A stretch of DNA of 64,000 nucleotides from Neoechinorhynchus agilis. Its lineage: Eukaryota; Acanthocephala. The DNA is taken from assembly GCA_051530055.1 (NCBI GenBank), contig CM121343.1, positions 620,001 through 684,000 on the forward strand, in the 5' to 3' direction. Positions within the stretch are counted from its first letter, which is position 1. Each line of letters opens with the position of its first letter. The position numbers and the translations under genes were made by a program. The notes beneath the pieces were generated by a model. That model searched no databases. It saw nothing but the letters and a program-made list of their open reading frames with translations, and was not told where the DNA came from. Of the stretch, positions 42,460 to 56,500 are shown piece by piece.

Positions 42460-44391
42460 TCAAAGACATTTCCCATGAATATCTTTAAGCTTATAAGCAC
42501 CAAGTCTAAATCTGTTTGACCTGGTTAGTTTGACAAACTTGGCTCCATTTTGTTCGCTTGTCAAATATCTCCCATTGCGGCCGAGCTTAAATCTGTTGGT
42601 CATTAAGACAAATGACCTATTTCGATGTCTCAATAGACATTGACGGCACATGTGTAGATTTTCTTGTCTAACAGTAATCCAATTGGGCAGCGTCGTACTT
42701 CCTTTAATCTGTTTTAGGACGGACAAAATCATATCGTGGAAATGCCTTTTTCTAACGGTTATTCTTTTCAGTTTTACCACGCAAACTACACAAACAAAAG
42801 TCCAAAAATGACTCAATCACGACAATAACGTACCAAATTTGGCTTTACAATATTGAGCTTGCGTAAATCCACTTGAAGATAAGCAAATACGTTCACACTG
42901 AGTGTGTTTTCTTCGGAAATGGCGTGTGATTGATGAATGATCGAGAGTTTGCGTTTTGGGACGGATACTATAAATGTGATGCGTTTTGTTAAAAGCGTAA
43001 TCTAGGTAGGTTTAAAGTTAACGATAATGAAGAAAAAATTGGATTAGTACTTCTGCATGGCTGATGTTGACTCCGAGTTTGATAGAATCCTTTAGCACAT
43101 CGGTCGCACTTGAGTCCAACGACGCCGAATTTGCACATACATTGACCAGTCAAAGGATGGCAAATGTCGTTTTTCGCACCGATTTTATGGCAACTGCAAG
43201 CTAGATGTTAAACTTTTTTACTAATGTGTTATTTAACCATATCTTACGTATACAAGGCGATTGATCCGTAATTTTCCGCCCATAGTCTCTTTTATATCCT
43301 CTTTGACAAGTATCGCAATGGTCACCATCAGTGTAATCCGAACAGTTTTGGCAGATTCCACCCGTCCGGTTTCCCGTGTTGATATATTTGCTCACATTAA
43401 ATTCGCATCTTACAGCATGGTTATTACATTGGCATGCTAAAAGATTCTTTTTTTCTTCAAAACAAAAATGATAAACTGATACGAACGTCGACAACTAATT
43501 TTTGGTTCAGTAGTCGAAGCCAGTGACCACGGTGCGTCTTGATACATTGGATCACACCGTTCACAATCTCTACCGGCTGTATGATGTCCACACAAACAAA
43601 TCATCTTTCCTTGCCTTAAACCATGGAGTAAAGTCAACATGTAACCTAAAGGAAAGAATAACAAACTTTGCTTACCTGTCTTCAGTGCAGATGGATGCAT
43701 GTCCATTGCATTTACATCTTCCACCCAGCGATAGATCTGAAAGCGAAATGTAATCGTTTGTCGAATTGTTAGAAATATTGGCATATACATTGATCCGTAA
43801 ATCAGTTGCTTCAAGTACTTTCTTCAGATCACTAATGAAAGAGACACTTATTCGACTAAACATTGGCCTTTTGATCCATTCAACACATTTTTTCTGTGCA
43901 ATGTCCACAAACATACAGTCCGCCGAATATATAAACGGAAGCGAGCGCCACTTGTGACCGAAATCCGAACTTATTTCAATTTGAATCATGTTTAGTTGCG
44001 CCAAACGGTTCTCACACATTTGAATGCTCATATAAGAAAGTTCATAAAGCTTTTCAAGACTGAGATGGAAGTTAACAGCAGTCATATTCGTGTTAAGAAA
44101 ATCCGATCTCCAACAAGTATTTTCATGGTGACTAAAATCCACCAGATATTTCGGAGGATGACTAAGTTGATCGATCGTTGAGTCACATATGTCACATCGA
44201 GTACTTGAACACATCTCGACTGGTCCATGAAGACCGCAAGTAGACGACGCTTTGATTGGTTTGTTAAGAGCGACGTTATGAAAACTTGGAATCATAAAAG
44301 ATTGTTGTTCTTTTGATAGATTTGAACCATTTGTACCAATAAATATGATATAAACCCACAAAACGTATATTGACGCACAGTACTGATTCAT
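42460..44391 (-). CDS. netrin (UNC-6 type secreted axon-guidance protein)
   Basis: Exons 44391-43676, 43614-43487, 43436-43248, 43200-43051 and 42785-42460 agree in phase and give 502 aa. Signal peptide MNQYCASIYVLWVYIIFIGTNG. The laminin N-terminal domain (residues about 35-225) includes CSSTRCDICD and TCWRSDFLNTN and ends LSLGGRCKCNGHASICTEDR, a netrin hallmark. Three laminin-EGF domains follow: CLCGHHTAGRDCERCDPMY; CQCNNHAVRCEFN with GGICQNCSDYTDGDHCDTC; CSCHKIGAKNDIC with CDRCAKGFYQTRSQHQPC. The C-terminal NTR domain, rich in Lys/Arg (VVKLKRITVRKRHFHD), ends GKCL. It is shorter than the usual 600 aa. The last intron (264 bp) starts at a less typical donor (GTACTA), the least certain join. 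It is divergent from the Tbx2/3 gene. Confidence 0.93.
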
Positions 44392-46691
44392 GAGTAATTG
44401 AATGCTAAAACGCTAAGGACGAGTAACTTTGTAAGGACACAAATATCTGCTCGATCTATAGAAAACGAAGAAATATTGATCAACGGACGAGCACATATAT
44501 AAGCTATGAAGACAAGCGGAGACGAACTAATCGAGGAATTATTCCCTGAAAGCTAATTAGTTACACGGCAACACAAACATATATCGACGACAGTGCTCTT
44601 ACCGACTGGATGGAATCAAGGACTTGAAGTATTCTACTTTCGGACTTCTTCAAAAACCGGGATCAAATGTTCGCGTTTGTTGTTAGAGAGAGACACGCAC
44701 GCAAGCTTTACTGTTTGCCTGATGATAAACTGGCTAAATCCGGTTGTCACAAAAACCATTATATCCTCTGACACTAATGATGACCGGGCCTGCAACCAAT
44801 TATTTCACCCCAGTGTGCTGTTTCCAACTCCTCCGTCATCACATTTGAGTGGCCAATGTATTTTTCAGATTATAAAAGGCGACTTGTCCACATATACCGC
44901 AAACCATTAAACATTGTTGCTATCTATATCCGCGACCACATTATCGCTAATATGAACCGGAAAGTTGTACCGACTGGGAAGTGAGAATATCAAATTAAAA
45001 AGAGTAGACTTATCTTATGAAAGAGCGATAACCCGCTGCTGGTAACTTGACGAAAATGCTGCTTTGTCTCACACATTCACTTGGTGTAGATGTACATTAT
45101 CGCCCAGTTGCATTTAAGATCCACTTAGCCCCTTTTTTGTTCAGCCGCCTTTTGCCATCTAGAAATATCATACACTTTGCGATTTATTAGTGGACCATAG
45201 AAAGTACAACATTTAACCTTGCTCCTATCATTTGATTCGCTTCATGATCTTATTTAATTATCTCAATTACATTACATCGCGAATTTCGCTAAGTACGGAA
45301 TTGGGTTACAGCTTTCGTCGGATAATTAGAAATCTCGCCAAATCACTATGTAAGCTGCCCTGCGGTGTATCGATTGCCACTTGCTTCTTCGTTTATATTG
45401 AGATATACTAATAATATGCAAAGTCGATCGTCTTAAGTACACAGCACAATTTATGCGAATCACGATGTGTTTCAGCGAAATGGATTTATCTTGCAAAAAT
45501 CAATTAAAATGCTTAAAGTAATTCAGAAGATTTTTTGAACTCACTGTATACATACATCGCGATGTATGATTAACGATCTTATTAAATAATAAAATGAAAC
45601 ATAACGATCACTTTAGATAATTTGTCGCGGTTTATGCTCAATTAGTTTTGGGAGATAATTTTAGTTAGTGGACATATTCGCGGTCAGTAGCATAAACCAA
45701 TACTTCTTTATTGCATCCAATCAGGTCACATAAAAAATGATGTTCAAATTTTTAACAAAATCCTTTTATCATTGCGAACACATTTCTAACTGCTACGTCA
45801 TGTTCTTCAAATTTAAGCTAGTAAATTACATGACAGTAAACCAAATTGGTTTTTCTTATTGTTGTCGGTATAAATATCACATTATTGGCATTAAAATCAA
45901 AAAAGGAAATGGACGACAAAATAGTGGCTGAATATCGTTACTACATTGTATCCTAAAATCTAAGCAATCATAATTATTAAAAGTGATTGGGAACGATAAT
46001 CATTGCGGCAAGATGCTTTCTGTTTCCTCATTGGCTATAAAAAACCCAAAAATGTATGTATTTGGTACACATGTCAATAAATCGTATAAATGTTTCTGTT
46101 TGTTTCACATAAATGCAAATGTTTGATTATTTAAGTCATGTAATAGACGAGATTTTAAAGGATATTTTTGTCTGCTGACAAAATGACAGATTCGGTTATT
46201 TGTGAAATCTCGGAATATTAAATGTAATGTAAATAACTACAAGTAACTCTGATGAGGTGTATGAAGGAACTAAAGTTTAAAGAAACATTGACTTGTGCTT
46301 ACGGATTCTCTTGTTCTTGCTTAGTGTCAATGCCCACATAGACTGAAGTACTTATGAATAAAGTTAATTTGCATGCATTTCTATGTCTGCATTGTTGGCA
46401 AAATAATGCGCAAAACGTTTGTGGTTGTTGGATGTCTGTGTGTGTGGCGAACAAATCCACTAGTATGAGACTAATCTAATAATTATTTACCACTTTAAAG
46501 ACGCGAGTGCCAAAATCTGGTTGGCTTGGTGGAAGTCTAAAGTGCGCGAGAATAACACTTTAGTGCAAACGCGTAGGTGCCGTCTCACAGTGCATGCGCC
46601 AATCAGCATTTTGGCAAAAGCACAGCTGCAAAACACTTTCTTTATTCTTAACTCTTTCTCAAAGATCCAGTAGACAGCCACAATTAGCTCA
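44392..46691. promoter_or_regulatory. 2.3 kb divergent intergenic region between netrin and Tbx2/3 gene
   Basis: Head-to-head spacer with no gene recognised. It must hold the promoters of both genes. No specific factor sites were assigned. Confidence 0.5.
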
Positions 46692-48495
46692 ATGAGGGTC
46701 ATGACTATGATTGCTCGCAATGTGAACACCGATGCAGCAGGGAATAGCAATTTACAAACTCAAAGAACTTTGAGATCAAACAAAAACTTTACAATCGACT
46801 ATCTCCTTTCATCCGATAATAGTGCTGACGATTGCGCTACCGCCGATATGGAAAAATGTGTTCGGGTCGAACTGGAAAATAGAAAGCTGTGGAAGGAATT
46901 CTATCGAACCGGCACTGAAATGGTAATCACGAAATCTGGAAGGTAAGCGTCCGTCTGGTCTTAATGTAACTTTACTTTTTGAACTCCACTCCAAAGAAAC
47001 CGATGCGTTTGATTTTAATGTTGCTACTGTTAACAACATAATGAAACTACAATGCAGTTTACTTTAAGTATTCACAGATCAAAGAACTAGAGATGCTCTA
47101 TTCTGTGTTTTGTGTAATCCCTTAACATCAACGGTCTACGCGAGTTATTCTTCAGATATTCCACTGGGAATGCATGCTAAGAATCGCCACTACATTTACA
47201 AATTATAAATTAATAATATTCAATCTTCGTTTGTTTCTATGTTCGTATGAGGCAAGTTGTGCTAGTCGACGATCTGTTATATTTCAGCAGAGCACCTCAA
47301 ATAATGCGTCGATTTATTCCATTTGCACCATTTAGACGAATGTTTCCTGCTTTCAAGGTAAAAGTGACAGGACTTCAACCACAAGGGAAATATGCAATGA
47401 TGATGGACATTGTACCGAGCGATGACTGTAGATATAAGTTCAATAACTCAAAATGGGCCGTAGCTGGAAAATCCGATCCTGAGATGCCAAGACGAATGTA
47501 TATTCATCCTGAATCTCCCTCAACTGGACAGCATTGGATGTCTAAGTTGATATCTTTTCATAAATTGAAATTAACCAACAATTTGTCCGATCACCAAGGA
47601 TTTGTAAGTATTAATTATTTAGCAATCGACTTACCGCAAGTATATTTTTTATTTAAAATTTTCAAAGTCAATATTAAATTCAATGCATAAATATCAACCA
47701 CGATTCCATGTGGCCATTTTGAGCAATGGTCAAAAGTGCACTTATTGCGATACAAAGACGTTTGTGTTTCCTGAAACCTCATTTATTGCAGTTACAGCCT
47801 ATCAGAATGATAAGGTAGTAATAATTTGTTAAGAACTCTCAAGTAAACACACAGACTAACAGATCACGCAATTGAAAATTGATAATAATCCGTTCGCTAA
47901 GGGTTTCAGAGATACTGGCCTTTGTAACAGAATGAAGAGGTCCGCCAACGAGGAAATTCATAGTTCGTTTTCGGTACCAACTAAACGATCCAGAAATGCA
48001 TTTGAGTTTGGCCGTGAATACCATAGAACTGTCGGTCATCTGAGCAAAAAAAATGATGAATTAGAACTATCGTCTAAAATGCCACAATCATCAATCTTCG
48101 AGCTTAATAATTCTTCTCATAATCGAATAAAGTTTAAAGACAAATGCGATGGATTTAATGAAGAAATATCTCATATGAATGCTAGAATTTTGAACGCGGG
48201 ATACTTCGATTTCATGACGATCGTGAACCAAGCAGCTATTCAGTTTCGACCTCAACAATCAAGATCACTTACAACTTCCAAAATGGAAAAGTTTACTTCC
48301 GGTGAGATCTTCGTTTTAAGCATCGCTCCAATTTTTGTCAAAGCAGGTAGCAAATGCGGCGCAAGATTTCATCAGCCCTGGAGAAATACTATAAGTGACA
48401 TATCTCATATATCTTTAGAGAAAACATATCAGCAAATCGATCAGATCCGTTCGAATTTTTATGACGAAAAGAAGATCAATGGTTCACTCCTATAA
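46692..48495 (+). CDS. T-box transcription factor, Tbx2/3 subfamily
   Basis: DNA-binding developmental regulator in the nucleus. Exons 46692-46942, 47336-47603, 47668-47814 and 47863-48495 agree in phase: 432 aa. The T-box spans residues about 56-260: [125 protein letters not shown] and [33 protein letters not shown] and AKGFRDTG point to Tbx2/3/omb. After the domain come [11 protein letters not shown] and a long tail without a recognised repressor domain. The first ATG is used. Confidence 0.95.
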
Positions 48496-51105
48496 ACCAT
48501 TTGATTGCAATCACACTGTCGTTATGGTCAAATCGAGAATTGCTAAGAAACGGTATGGTTAACGCAAAAAAACGTTAATGTAATTTGTTCGCTCCAAACC
48601 AACCATTGTTGAGTATTTGCCGCATTGTAATTGGTGGAATAAATAATAAAAATTTAAATTCATTTTAAATCAAGAAACCTTAAGTCACGCTATGAATTAA
48701 AACCTAGCGTACTGTTTTTTTCATCATTTGCAGAAAGCTCAATTAGCATTACAAATTTTTTAAGCTTGCGGATGCATAATGAATTGAAAAAAAAACGTCT
48801 TCAGTTCTTTATTGCGTTGACGATTATTTTGACCTATTAATCTAAAAACATTTAATCTACCGTTAGGTATTTAAGCTTATACTTAGCATCAATACGCAGC
48901 TTGGTTCCGGTCAAGCGCGTACTTCAACGTCGACGATCTTAACATTATAATAATAGAATATTAGAGTACCTGTCAGAATAGGGCAAGTTATTGTATTTTA
49001 CATTAAAGAGAATATCCTGAGGTATACGCAAACTTATTGAGAATATATAATTTTTTTGCTGTATCTACAAAACGTGGATTCAAGAGTGCTAAATAAGAGA
49101 TTAAAAGACTCATTTGAAGTCATTGGTCGTTTTGACTTCTGCACCACCAGATTTTTAATGAGATTAATAATTATGGATGCCTCATATGTGTCGTGGTTAA
49201 TCAACGATTCGAATTGTCAACAACTCAACTAACGGCGACTTGAACAAGAGACTCTTAGTTAAAGTTCAATCGATCCACAAATATACGGAAAATACTCCTG
49301 CAGGATCAACTTTTTGCAGATTTCGATTGATGTAATGAAGAATACCCAATGAAGTGCTTTAAAAATTCGGAAAATAAAGTTTTCGTATACGATAGGACAA
49401 AGTGTCACCATTGACAATCAAATACACTGATATATCCGTTTACTCATTCGCTATTAAGCAAATAAATGTAAGGTAAATTTCCCTATGTTTTGACTAATCC
49501 AAGGATAAAGACCATCCAATCACCGGTTGAGAAATTTATAATGCACTTAAGCAGATTTTTTTACACTCCTCACTGCGGAAGTGGGATAACGAAATTGTCG
49601 GTCTTTAAGGATTTATCTTTAATTTAATATAATCTTCAATTTTCTTTTGATCTAGTCATATTCCGTGAATATTTGAGCGAATTTCATTTCAAAAGTGTTT
49701 TCCTTGCTTCGATTTTTAAAATGGTTACCGATTCGTTATATCCAAAATTATGTTCGTATTTTTGCACTTTAAACGGCAAGTGAATATTTAATCCTTGATG
49801 TCTATAAATACTTCGGTTTTATTAAATTTCGATCAGATACCCTAAGTCAGTAATTGATTTTTTTTGATATACTTGAAATATTTTTTATGGGCGATATTTC
49901 TAATTGTTAATGAATACTCAGCTCACGAAGTGATTTTATCTTTTGTGAATGATTAATTATGCTGCAATACAAATTTCAGCCAATCAGAAATCGCCCACCG
50001 AGGTCCATAGTTTCATGGATTTCAGTTAGGAACTTTCGTCTTTACTTTCGTTTAGCGCGAGCCAAAGAATCGTTTAATATTTAAAACGACATACCTATTG
50101 AAGTGTCATAGCTGAACTATTGCAAATATCGACTAAACAAAAATCAGCTTGGATCAGAACTCAATCTGTAGCAATTATTAGTGATTGATTTAAATGTGTA
50201 AGAACCATACTTTCCAGTTTTAACAAAAAAAATGTAAATTTAAAAATTAATTATCGAATTTTTTGGCATATTGAGAGGTTTTTGCGAGCTAAACCCCATC
50301 TACGCATGCTCCCAAAATATAATGCATGAATAAGCTTATTGAATGCTTAATATTTTTGTTGCTGTTAGATAGAGGCCCTCAATAGATTCATGGTTTGCTG
50401 AAGGTGCAAAAGATGGAAACGTAATTTCGCAATGAGTGGCTGCCATGATTTATGAGTCAAGATTTTAATATAAGGCATTGGGAAATCAAGAATGCATCTC
50501 AATGTCCATTTGAGATGCTTTAAGACATCGCAATTCTGTCAAATATGCAAATAACTGAACGTGATTTGTAAAAACCATTAATGTGCTGTCTAACTACCAA
50601 TTTCTTAAATCCTTAGCGATCAATTGTCATAATAAATTCTCGTTCATGAGTAATTGAACTTAGTTTAATTTTTTCAATGCCTAGCTTCGCCAAGTAGTTA
50701 TGCGAATTAATTCGGGGGGTTTAGTACTTTCCGCATGCGGCCTTATTTCGAGTGGCCATTATGATAATAACAGATTGGTTTTCTAACGGAAGCGATTGAG
50801 AAAATGGTTCATAACTAGGAATCCTTCAGAGACTTGTTTCTCAGCTTCCTGAGTTTTTCCTTCAAAATTGAAGTGAATCATAAGCATCCCGCGCCATGAT
50901 CCATCTTCAATGTCAAGACTTTTACTTCCTCAAAGTGACATGTCATTTTAGCGGTGACTCCCAAATCCAAAAACCAAGCAATTTCAAAATTAGGACATCC
51001 TGCACTTGTTCCTAAATTCGTCCCAATGATCCGCAATAACACACTCCATAGAAAAACAAAAAACTTTTCATCGTCAGTGTTATCAAATTTAAGAAGATCC
51101 TTTTT
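48496..51105. other. intergenic, 2.6 kb AT-rich
   Basis: 3' flank of the T-box gene. No gene or tandem repeat recognised. Confidence 0.45.
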
Positions 51106-51109
51106 TACT

Positions 51110-51302
51110 GCAAGGTGCCGTCCTGGTGTAACGGTCGAATGGACGGATGCAGCGTTCCCTCGTTGGCTCTGTTTTGTAGGATGAATATTCCTGATCTCTG
51201 ATCGCCATTGATTCGTCTCAATCTCTTAGACAATTGCTTGACCAGATCCTGTGCCGCGGTACCAAACGACCCGGGCGTCTCGACACCAAAGGGGGCAAAA
51301 TA
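51110..51302 (-). mobile_element. LINE family B C-terminal fragment (5'-truncated)
   Basis: The minus strand encodes HYFAPFGVETPGSFGTAAQD ... KQLSKRLRRINGDQRSGIF, then after a frameshift SQRGNAASVHS. Same C-terminus as the copy at 54.9 kb. Confidence 0.75.
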
Positions 51303-51304
51303 AT

Positions 51305-53277
51305 GATTTCGACTCAGGCCCCTGTATTTTGTCCTTTTGCGTTCCTCAGGGGCGGATTTCGATTAGGTCGGCATCGTCCTTAAAGCTATTAATTTAAACG
51401 GTCAATGTTTAAACTTTTAAGGTCCGTTTGAAGGTTTTAGTTCACCGACGCGTATATTTATGAAGAACTTATCATAAGAAGACTCCTTTTATGGCATTCC
51501 CACGGCTCGGATTATAATTAGCCTCATAAGTATTCATTTGCGCAGTTTTGTTCCACAATAATCTTCATATTATCATTATTTGTTTTGTATCCAGAAAGGG
51601 AGTCATTAGGATTTGATCAGTTATGGTATCTGAACCTTACTTCGTGATCGACCTTCAGTCATTTTCTAAAGGACTTCGTATAAAGCCATGGAGTTAACAA
51701 AGCTTGTCCCAAATGTATCCTGAGTTTAAATAACAGCTAGAGAACGCACCGATAATGTTGCTAAGCCAGAATGATGGTGTTGAATCCAATGCAACTTAAA
51801 AAAAGAGATCATCTTGATCTGGCCAGTTAAATTCCATAGTGTTCGGAACGTATAGAAATCAGTAGCTTCATTATGTAATGTGTTGTTGCCTGTGTTCAAT
51901 TTTAAAGTTTACAGCAATTACAAAAATCAGGAGCCGTAGAAAATAACGTACTGTAGTCAATTTTAATGAATCAAATGTGCCAGAATCGCTGAAAATTTAG
52001 TCACTTATTATGTTACTTTAAGAATCCCACTATGCGAATTCTAAAAGTGGAAAACGAATTCCATGCACTTACCCATCCCATAAAATCTTTGCAGAATCAA
52101 ATGAAGCAATCAATTCTCATCTTTTACGGTATTCATCTACTTTTCTACGAATTTTTCTAACCTGTCATTTTTGCCTACATTAGACTAATAAAGAAAATAG
52201 TTCCCTCCAGTAACAAAAAAATACCCTTAAATAACCTTAAGATGATACGAAATCCATAAAACCAACATTGTTGCTGATTATTAATTTTTATATGCCACTG
52301 TCGGGCATGCAAGTGAGCAGCCGCAATGCCAATTAAGCCACGTTTTTTTATGTTAAATAGCGCATACATTCCACAATCCACTTCATCAAATTCCTATTGG
52401 TAAAAATAATTGACGACAAAAGTTCAGCGTCAAATGGTAGTGCGAGAATTGAGTACGAAAAATCTATTATTTGATTCATCGAATCGAACCCATTTTTTGG
52501 TCGACGATTCATACCACTCCGCTGGTTTTTCCTTTCTCGAAATAAGATTTCCAAGTTCTGATGGTCGAAAATCATTGTGCTGTTTTCCTGATCGAGCATT
52601 CCCTGTCGATTTTCGTTCCAATCACTGCTGATTGAGTTGATTAAGAGTTCATTTGCTAATGATCACACTACAACCGATTTTCATGTCCTAATTATAAAGT
52701 TTCTTTAAGTGAACAACAAACATTGACCACAAGTCATTATTTTTATTATTTACGGTTTTATAAGGAAAATTTGGGTCGTCCAAGGGCATTAGTGTACCAC
52801 TCAGTCGATTGTGAGTGGATTAATTAAATTATTCGCCTTTTAAGCTCTACGCAAGCACGAACATGAGTTATTGTTAGGAAGGTAGAAGCTCCTAGCGTTG
52901 AGTGTTGACATTTCGTTAAAATGACGATGGATTGTCGTCTATTCCCCTTCCTACACCGCCTTCGCTTCCCGTTCTAGCGACATTGTTCACCTTTGTGAAT
53001 GAATTGCTTCTTTTGCGCTGGTCCTCGGCATTATAGTTTGAAGGGAGTATTGATTGGACAAAAAGGGATAAATGTATTGCTAATCGAATAAAAGGGTGCC
53101 CACACGGGATAATACCGAATCCGTCATCGCACAACGATAAACACAATTTGTGGATGTTGTCACTATGTGAGTACTGTAACACATCCACGAGTTGTTGTAT
53201 TGGCCAATAAGGCGATTTTTTCGACACCTCCAAAACGAGTTGGCTTAATCTTCGGGGGGGGAAGGGGTTCAGCGAAG
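51305..53277. other. spacer, possible small exons not resolved
   Basis: Minus-strand open frames at 52599-52348 and 52381-52175 (YALFNIKKRGLIGIAAAH) and at 53233-52916 have no family likeness. They may be chance frames. Confidence 0.3.
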
Positions 53278-53565
53278 ATGCGCACTGGTTCTAGCGGCAC
53301 ACAAATCCCCCAGCCGTACTTATGCCAATCCTATTTTCGCGCTTGTTTCAGCCCCTCCCTTCGTGATCGCTGTATCATCCTCAGAGCAAGAAAACGCAAT
53401 CTCAATACAAGACAAGCAAAACACTTCCACCACTTCCAGCAGCCACCATCGTTACCGACTACACCGCCTCCATCATCATCATCATCATCATCACCACCAT
53501 CCACGCAGCCACTCGTGACAAAGGAACGAAAAACTACAGTCAACAAAAAAGAAGTGCACGGAATT

Positions 53566-56500
53566 ATGTGCAGTAGCTGTAGTGGGGCGGGTGGAAGCCC
53601 CGATAGTAGTTCCTGTGGAATCAATGATGGGAATGAAAGGATGCCGAACACTCTTGGCCTGGCCGTTATCAACTCAACACATCTAACGTGAGTATTTATA
53701 TCGATATCTATATAACACCTCCCAATCAAGGCTTCCTTTGTCACGCTGGAGAATTCCATTTCGACGACCACACTACCGAAATCTTCGCTAGAATTTTAAA
53801 TCTCGTCAATTCTAAGAATATTATCCAACGGAGAGATGAAATCTAGAGGACTGAAAAAAGTTCCCTATATTGGTTCTAAGAATGAAGATAGCTTTTATAA
53901 AAATTATAAGGACATGCTTAGAATTTTAGGCTCAAAAAGCTTGTAATTTTCAGACAAAAACCCACTTTATGGCACAGCACATCAACTTGGATACCCACTT
54001 TTTGAAGAATCCTGTTGGTTGTATGATAGCCAAAAAATATAGGGAAGGCAGAGACGAACTCTGGGTGATCCATTTTTTAAACAGCTGATTCCTTGAACGA
54101 TACTTATTTAAATCTAACAAAATATCCTTCCCTTATCATCCAATGGCTTTAGGATTTGTCTACAAAAACGCTTTCAATTTTTTCTTATTAATTTTAGTCA
54201 TCGATAGAAAGTCCTTCGGGATAATAAAATTACACTTTCGGTGAGAATAATCCCGGTCATTACATATTTTATTTATTCGAAATATTTCGCGAGGTATCCT
54301 CGCCTCTTCAGTCATTGTTAAAGTGTTTTATTCGCGGCGAGGATGCCTCGCGAAATATTTTGAATAAATAAAATATGTAATGACCGGGATTATTCTCACC
54401 GAAAGTGTAATTAATTTTAGTTTTTTTGAACATCCATAAAAGTTCTCAATTGGTCCCTACCGACTAAAATTCGTGATTGATACATTCCCGTGTTTTGTAT
54501 GACTAAAATTATATTCTTCGACATGGTTTTTGATTGCGAACTAATGATTTGTACGTTGCTAAATAAAAATGTAAATTGCCCCCAAATTGATCTTGAATTT
54601 TTTGTGACTCATCCGTTTTTTTGGGAGGGGGGATAACCGCAATGGCTATATCTTTGAGCGATGATATTTACTTTTTTTTCAGACATTGTTTCAAGGATAA
54701 TTAAAAACCCTAAATGAGGTGCTCAGGTAACGATGTTAGACAAGGATTAGATCGTGATGCTTGCTGTGATAGATTTAGTACCTTCGCGATATGTGCCTAA
54801 TTTCAATAATTAGTTTCCCTTTTTTTTTGAACCAACATAATATATTTTTAACAATTCAAACAATCTGTTTGAAGCACACTCACCACCTCCCGCCGAATTC
54901 CAGCTTTTGTCCTTCCTCGACCGTCGCCTTCACGCTGGCAGCATTGCCCCGTTGTACTGCTAGCGAGATATTTTGTCGAAGGAATACGCCTGCTCTTGAG
55001 TCTCCGGTTGCCTCTCTCAATTTCTTCGAGAAATCCTGGAGCAGAGAGAGTGCCGAGCTGCCGAGCACTCCATACGTCTCTACCCCAAAGGGGACAAAAT
55101 AGTGAGCCCTCGATAACTTATTGGATTCAATAGTTTTTACCACAGACGCCTCTTCTTCATTGCGTACGACCTTTAAAGATGAGGACGTTTCGAAAGTCGT
55201 CGAATTCATGATCAGTTCGAAAAACCCCAGAACTGATTATTCTGCTCTCACACGCACTTATGATTGCATTGTTGGAGTTTGTAGCCTCGTTTGTAGCAGC
55301 ACAATGGTGAACCATAAGGGCGTGTGAGAGCAACAGAACGTCTTTTCTAATTATATGGCCCGACGGCCCCTCAAATTTTTTTTAGGTACATCAATGATTT
55401 CCGAGTTGAGCAATGCCAATTGTTTCTGCAGCACAAATGTAGTCAGCATAGGCCATATACGTGTTTTTTTTGGCATTTCATGAACCAACGTCGACGGCGT
55501 CCCCATGTTTACACGGATGGATTATACAATTACAATTGTGATATTTATTGCGACTCTTACGACGAACAGACTGGTATTTGTGCCAATGGTGACTCGTAAG
55601 TAATTAGCTTCAAGTCACAAGGGGCATTTTCTCTATTTCCTTAAATAGTTGCCCTTTGGTTCACCGAAATGCTGGTGATACCGAGAGACGTTATCATCCC
55701 ATCTACTACAAAACGGCGTGGTGCACCTTCCAAACGGATAAAAGAGGCAATTGTGTTAAAAACGGTGCACATTGTGCGCTGGCTCATACACCGTCAGATG
55801 TAAGGATAAGCTCTCTGTCTATATTGTGCGATGCAGAAAGTGCATTTGAACGCAGCCAATATATTTTATCGGTTCTAGAAAGAGATAGGCAAGCTAATGA
55901 TGATCCTAAATGGAACGGTGAGTAGAGATTGTTCAATCACTCTTTAAACAAAACGATTTAGACACTCTATATGTCTTAGAGTGGTATAAAACGGAACCTT
56001 GTAAACGACCAGCCAGAATTTGCCGGCAAGGTTATGCTTGCCCTCAGTATCATAATCCAAGGGATAGAAGACGAAATCCCTTTGTTTTTACCTATAGGTA
56101 AGAAGGTTTAGGTTACATATTGAATCAAAAGGGAAAAACAGGTCAACCCCTTGTCCGAACGTGAAACAATCGGACGAATGGAATGAACCAAGTTTGTGTG
56201 AAAGTGGAGATCTTTGCGCCTTTTGTCATACGCGAACGGAACAACAGTTTCATCCCGAGGTGCTTTATCAGTCTTAAAAAAGCGATACTTCGACTTTCCA
56301 TTACAGATCTATAAGACAACAAAGTGCAATGACATTGTTCAACACATGTACTGTCCTAGAGGCACGTTTTGTGCTTTTGCTCATTCAGAAGGTTCAACAA
56401 ACTTAACCACTCACTCACTCACATTATTATCACTTCTAGTCCTAATAGGAGATCTGAAGGAGAACCGAGATTCACGTTCTAGTCAATCATCGCATTCCCT

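Noticed and set aside
43201-43494. Start MSTFVSVYHFCFEEKKN as a separate EGF-like gene
   Set aside because: Those residues lie in a netrin intron; the following LE domain joins in phase to the upstream exon.
53331-53771. Minus-strand open frame of 146 codons opposite the Unkempt start exon
   Set aside because: Shadow of the coding exon and of a (CAT)n repeat read as poly-Asp.
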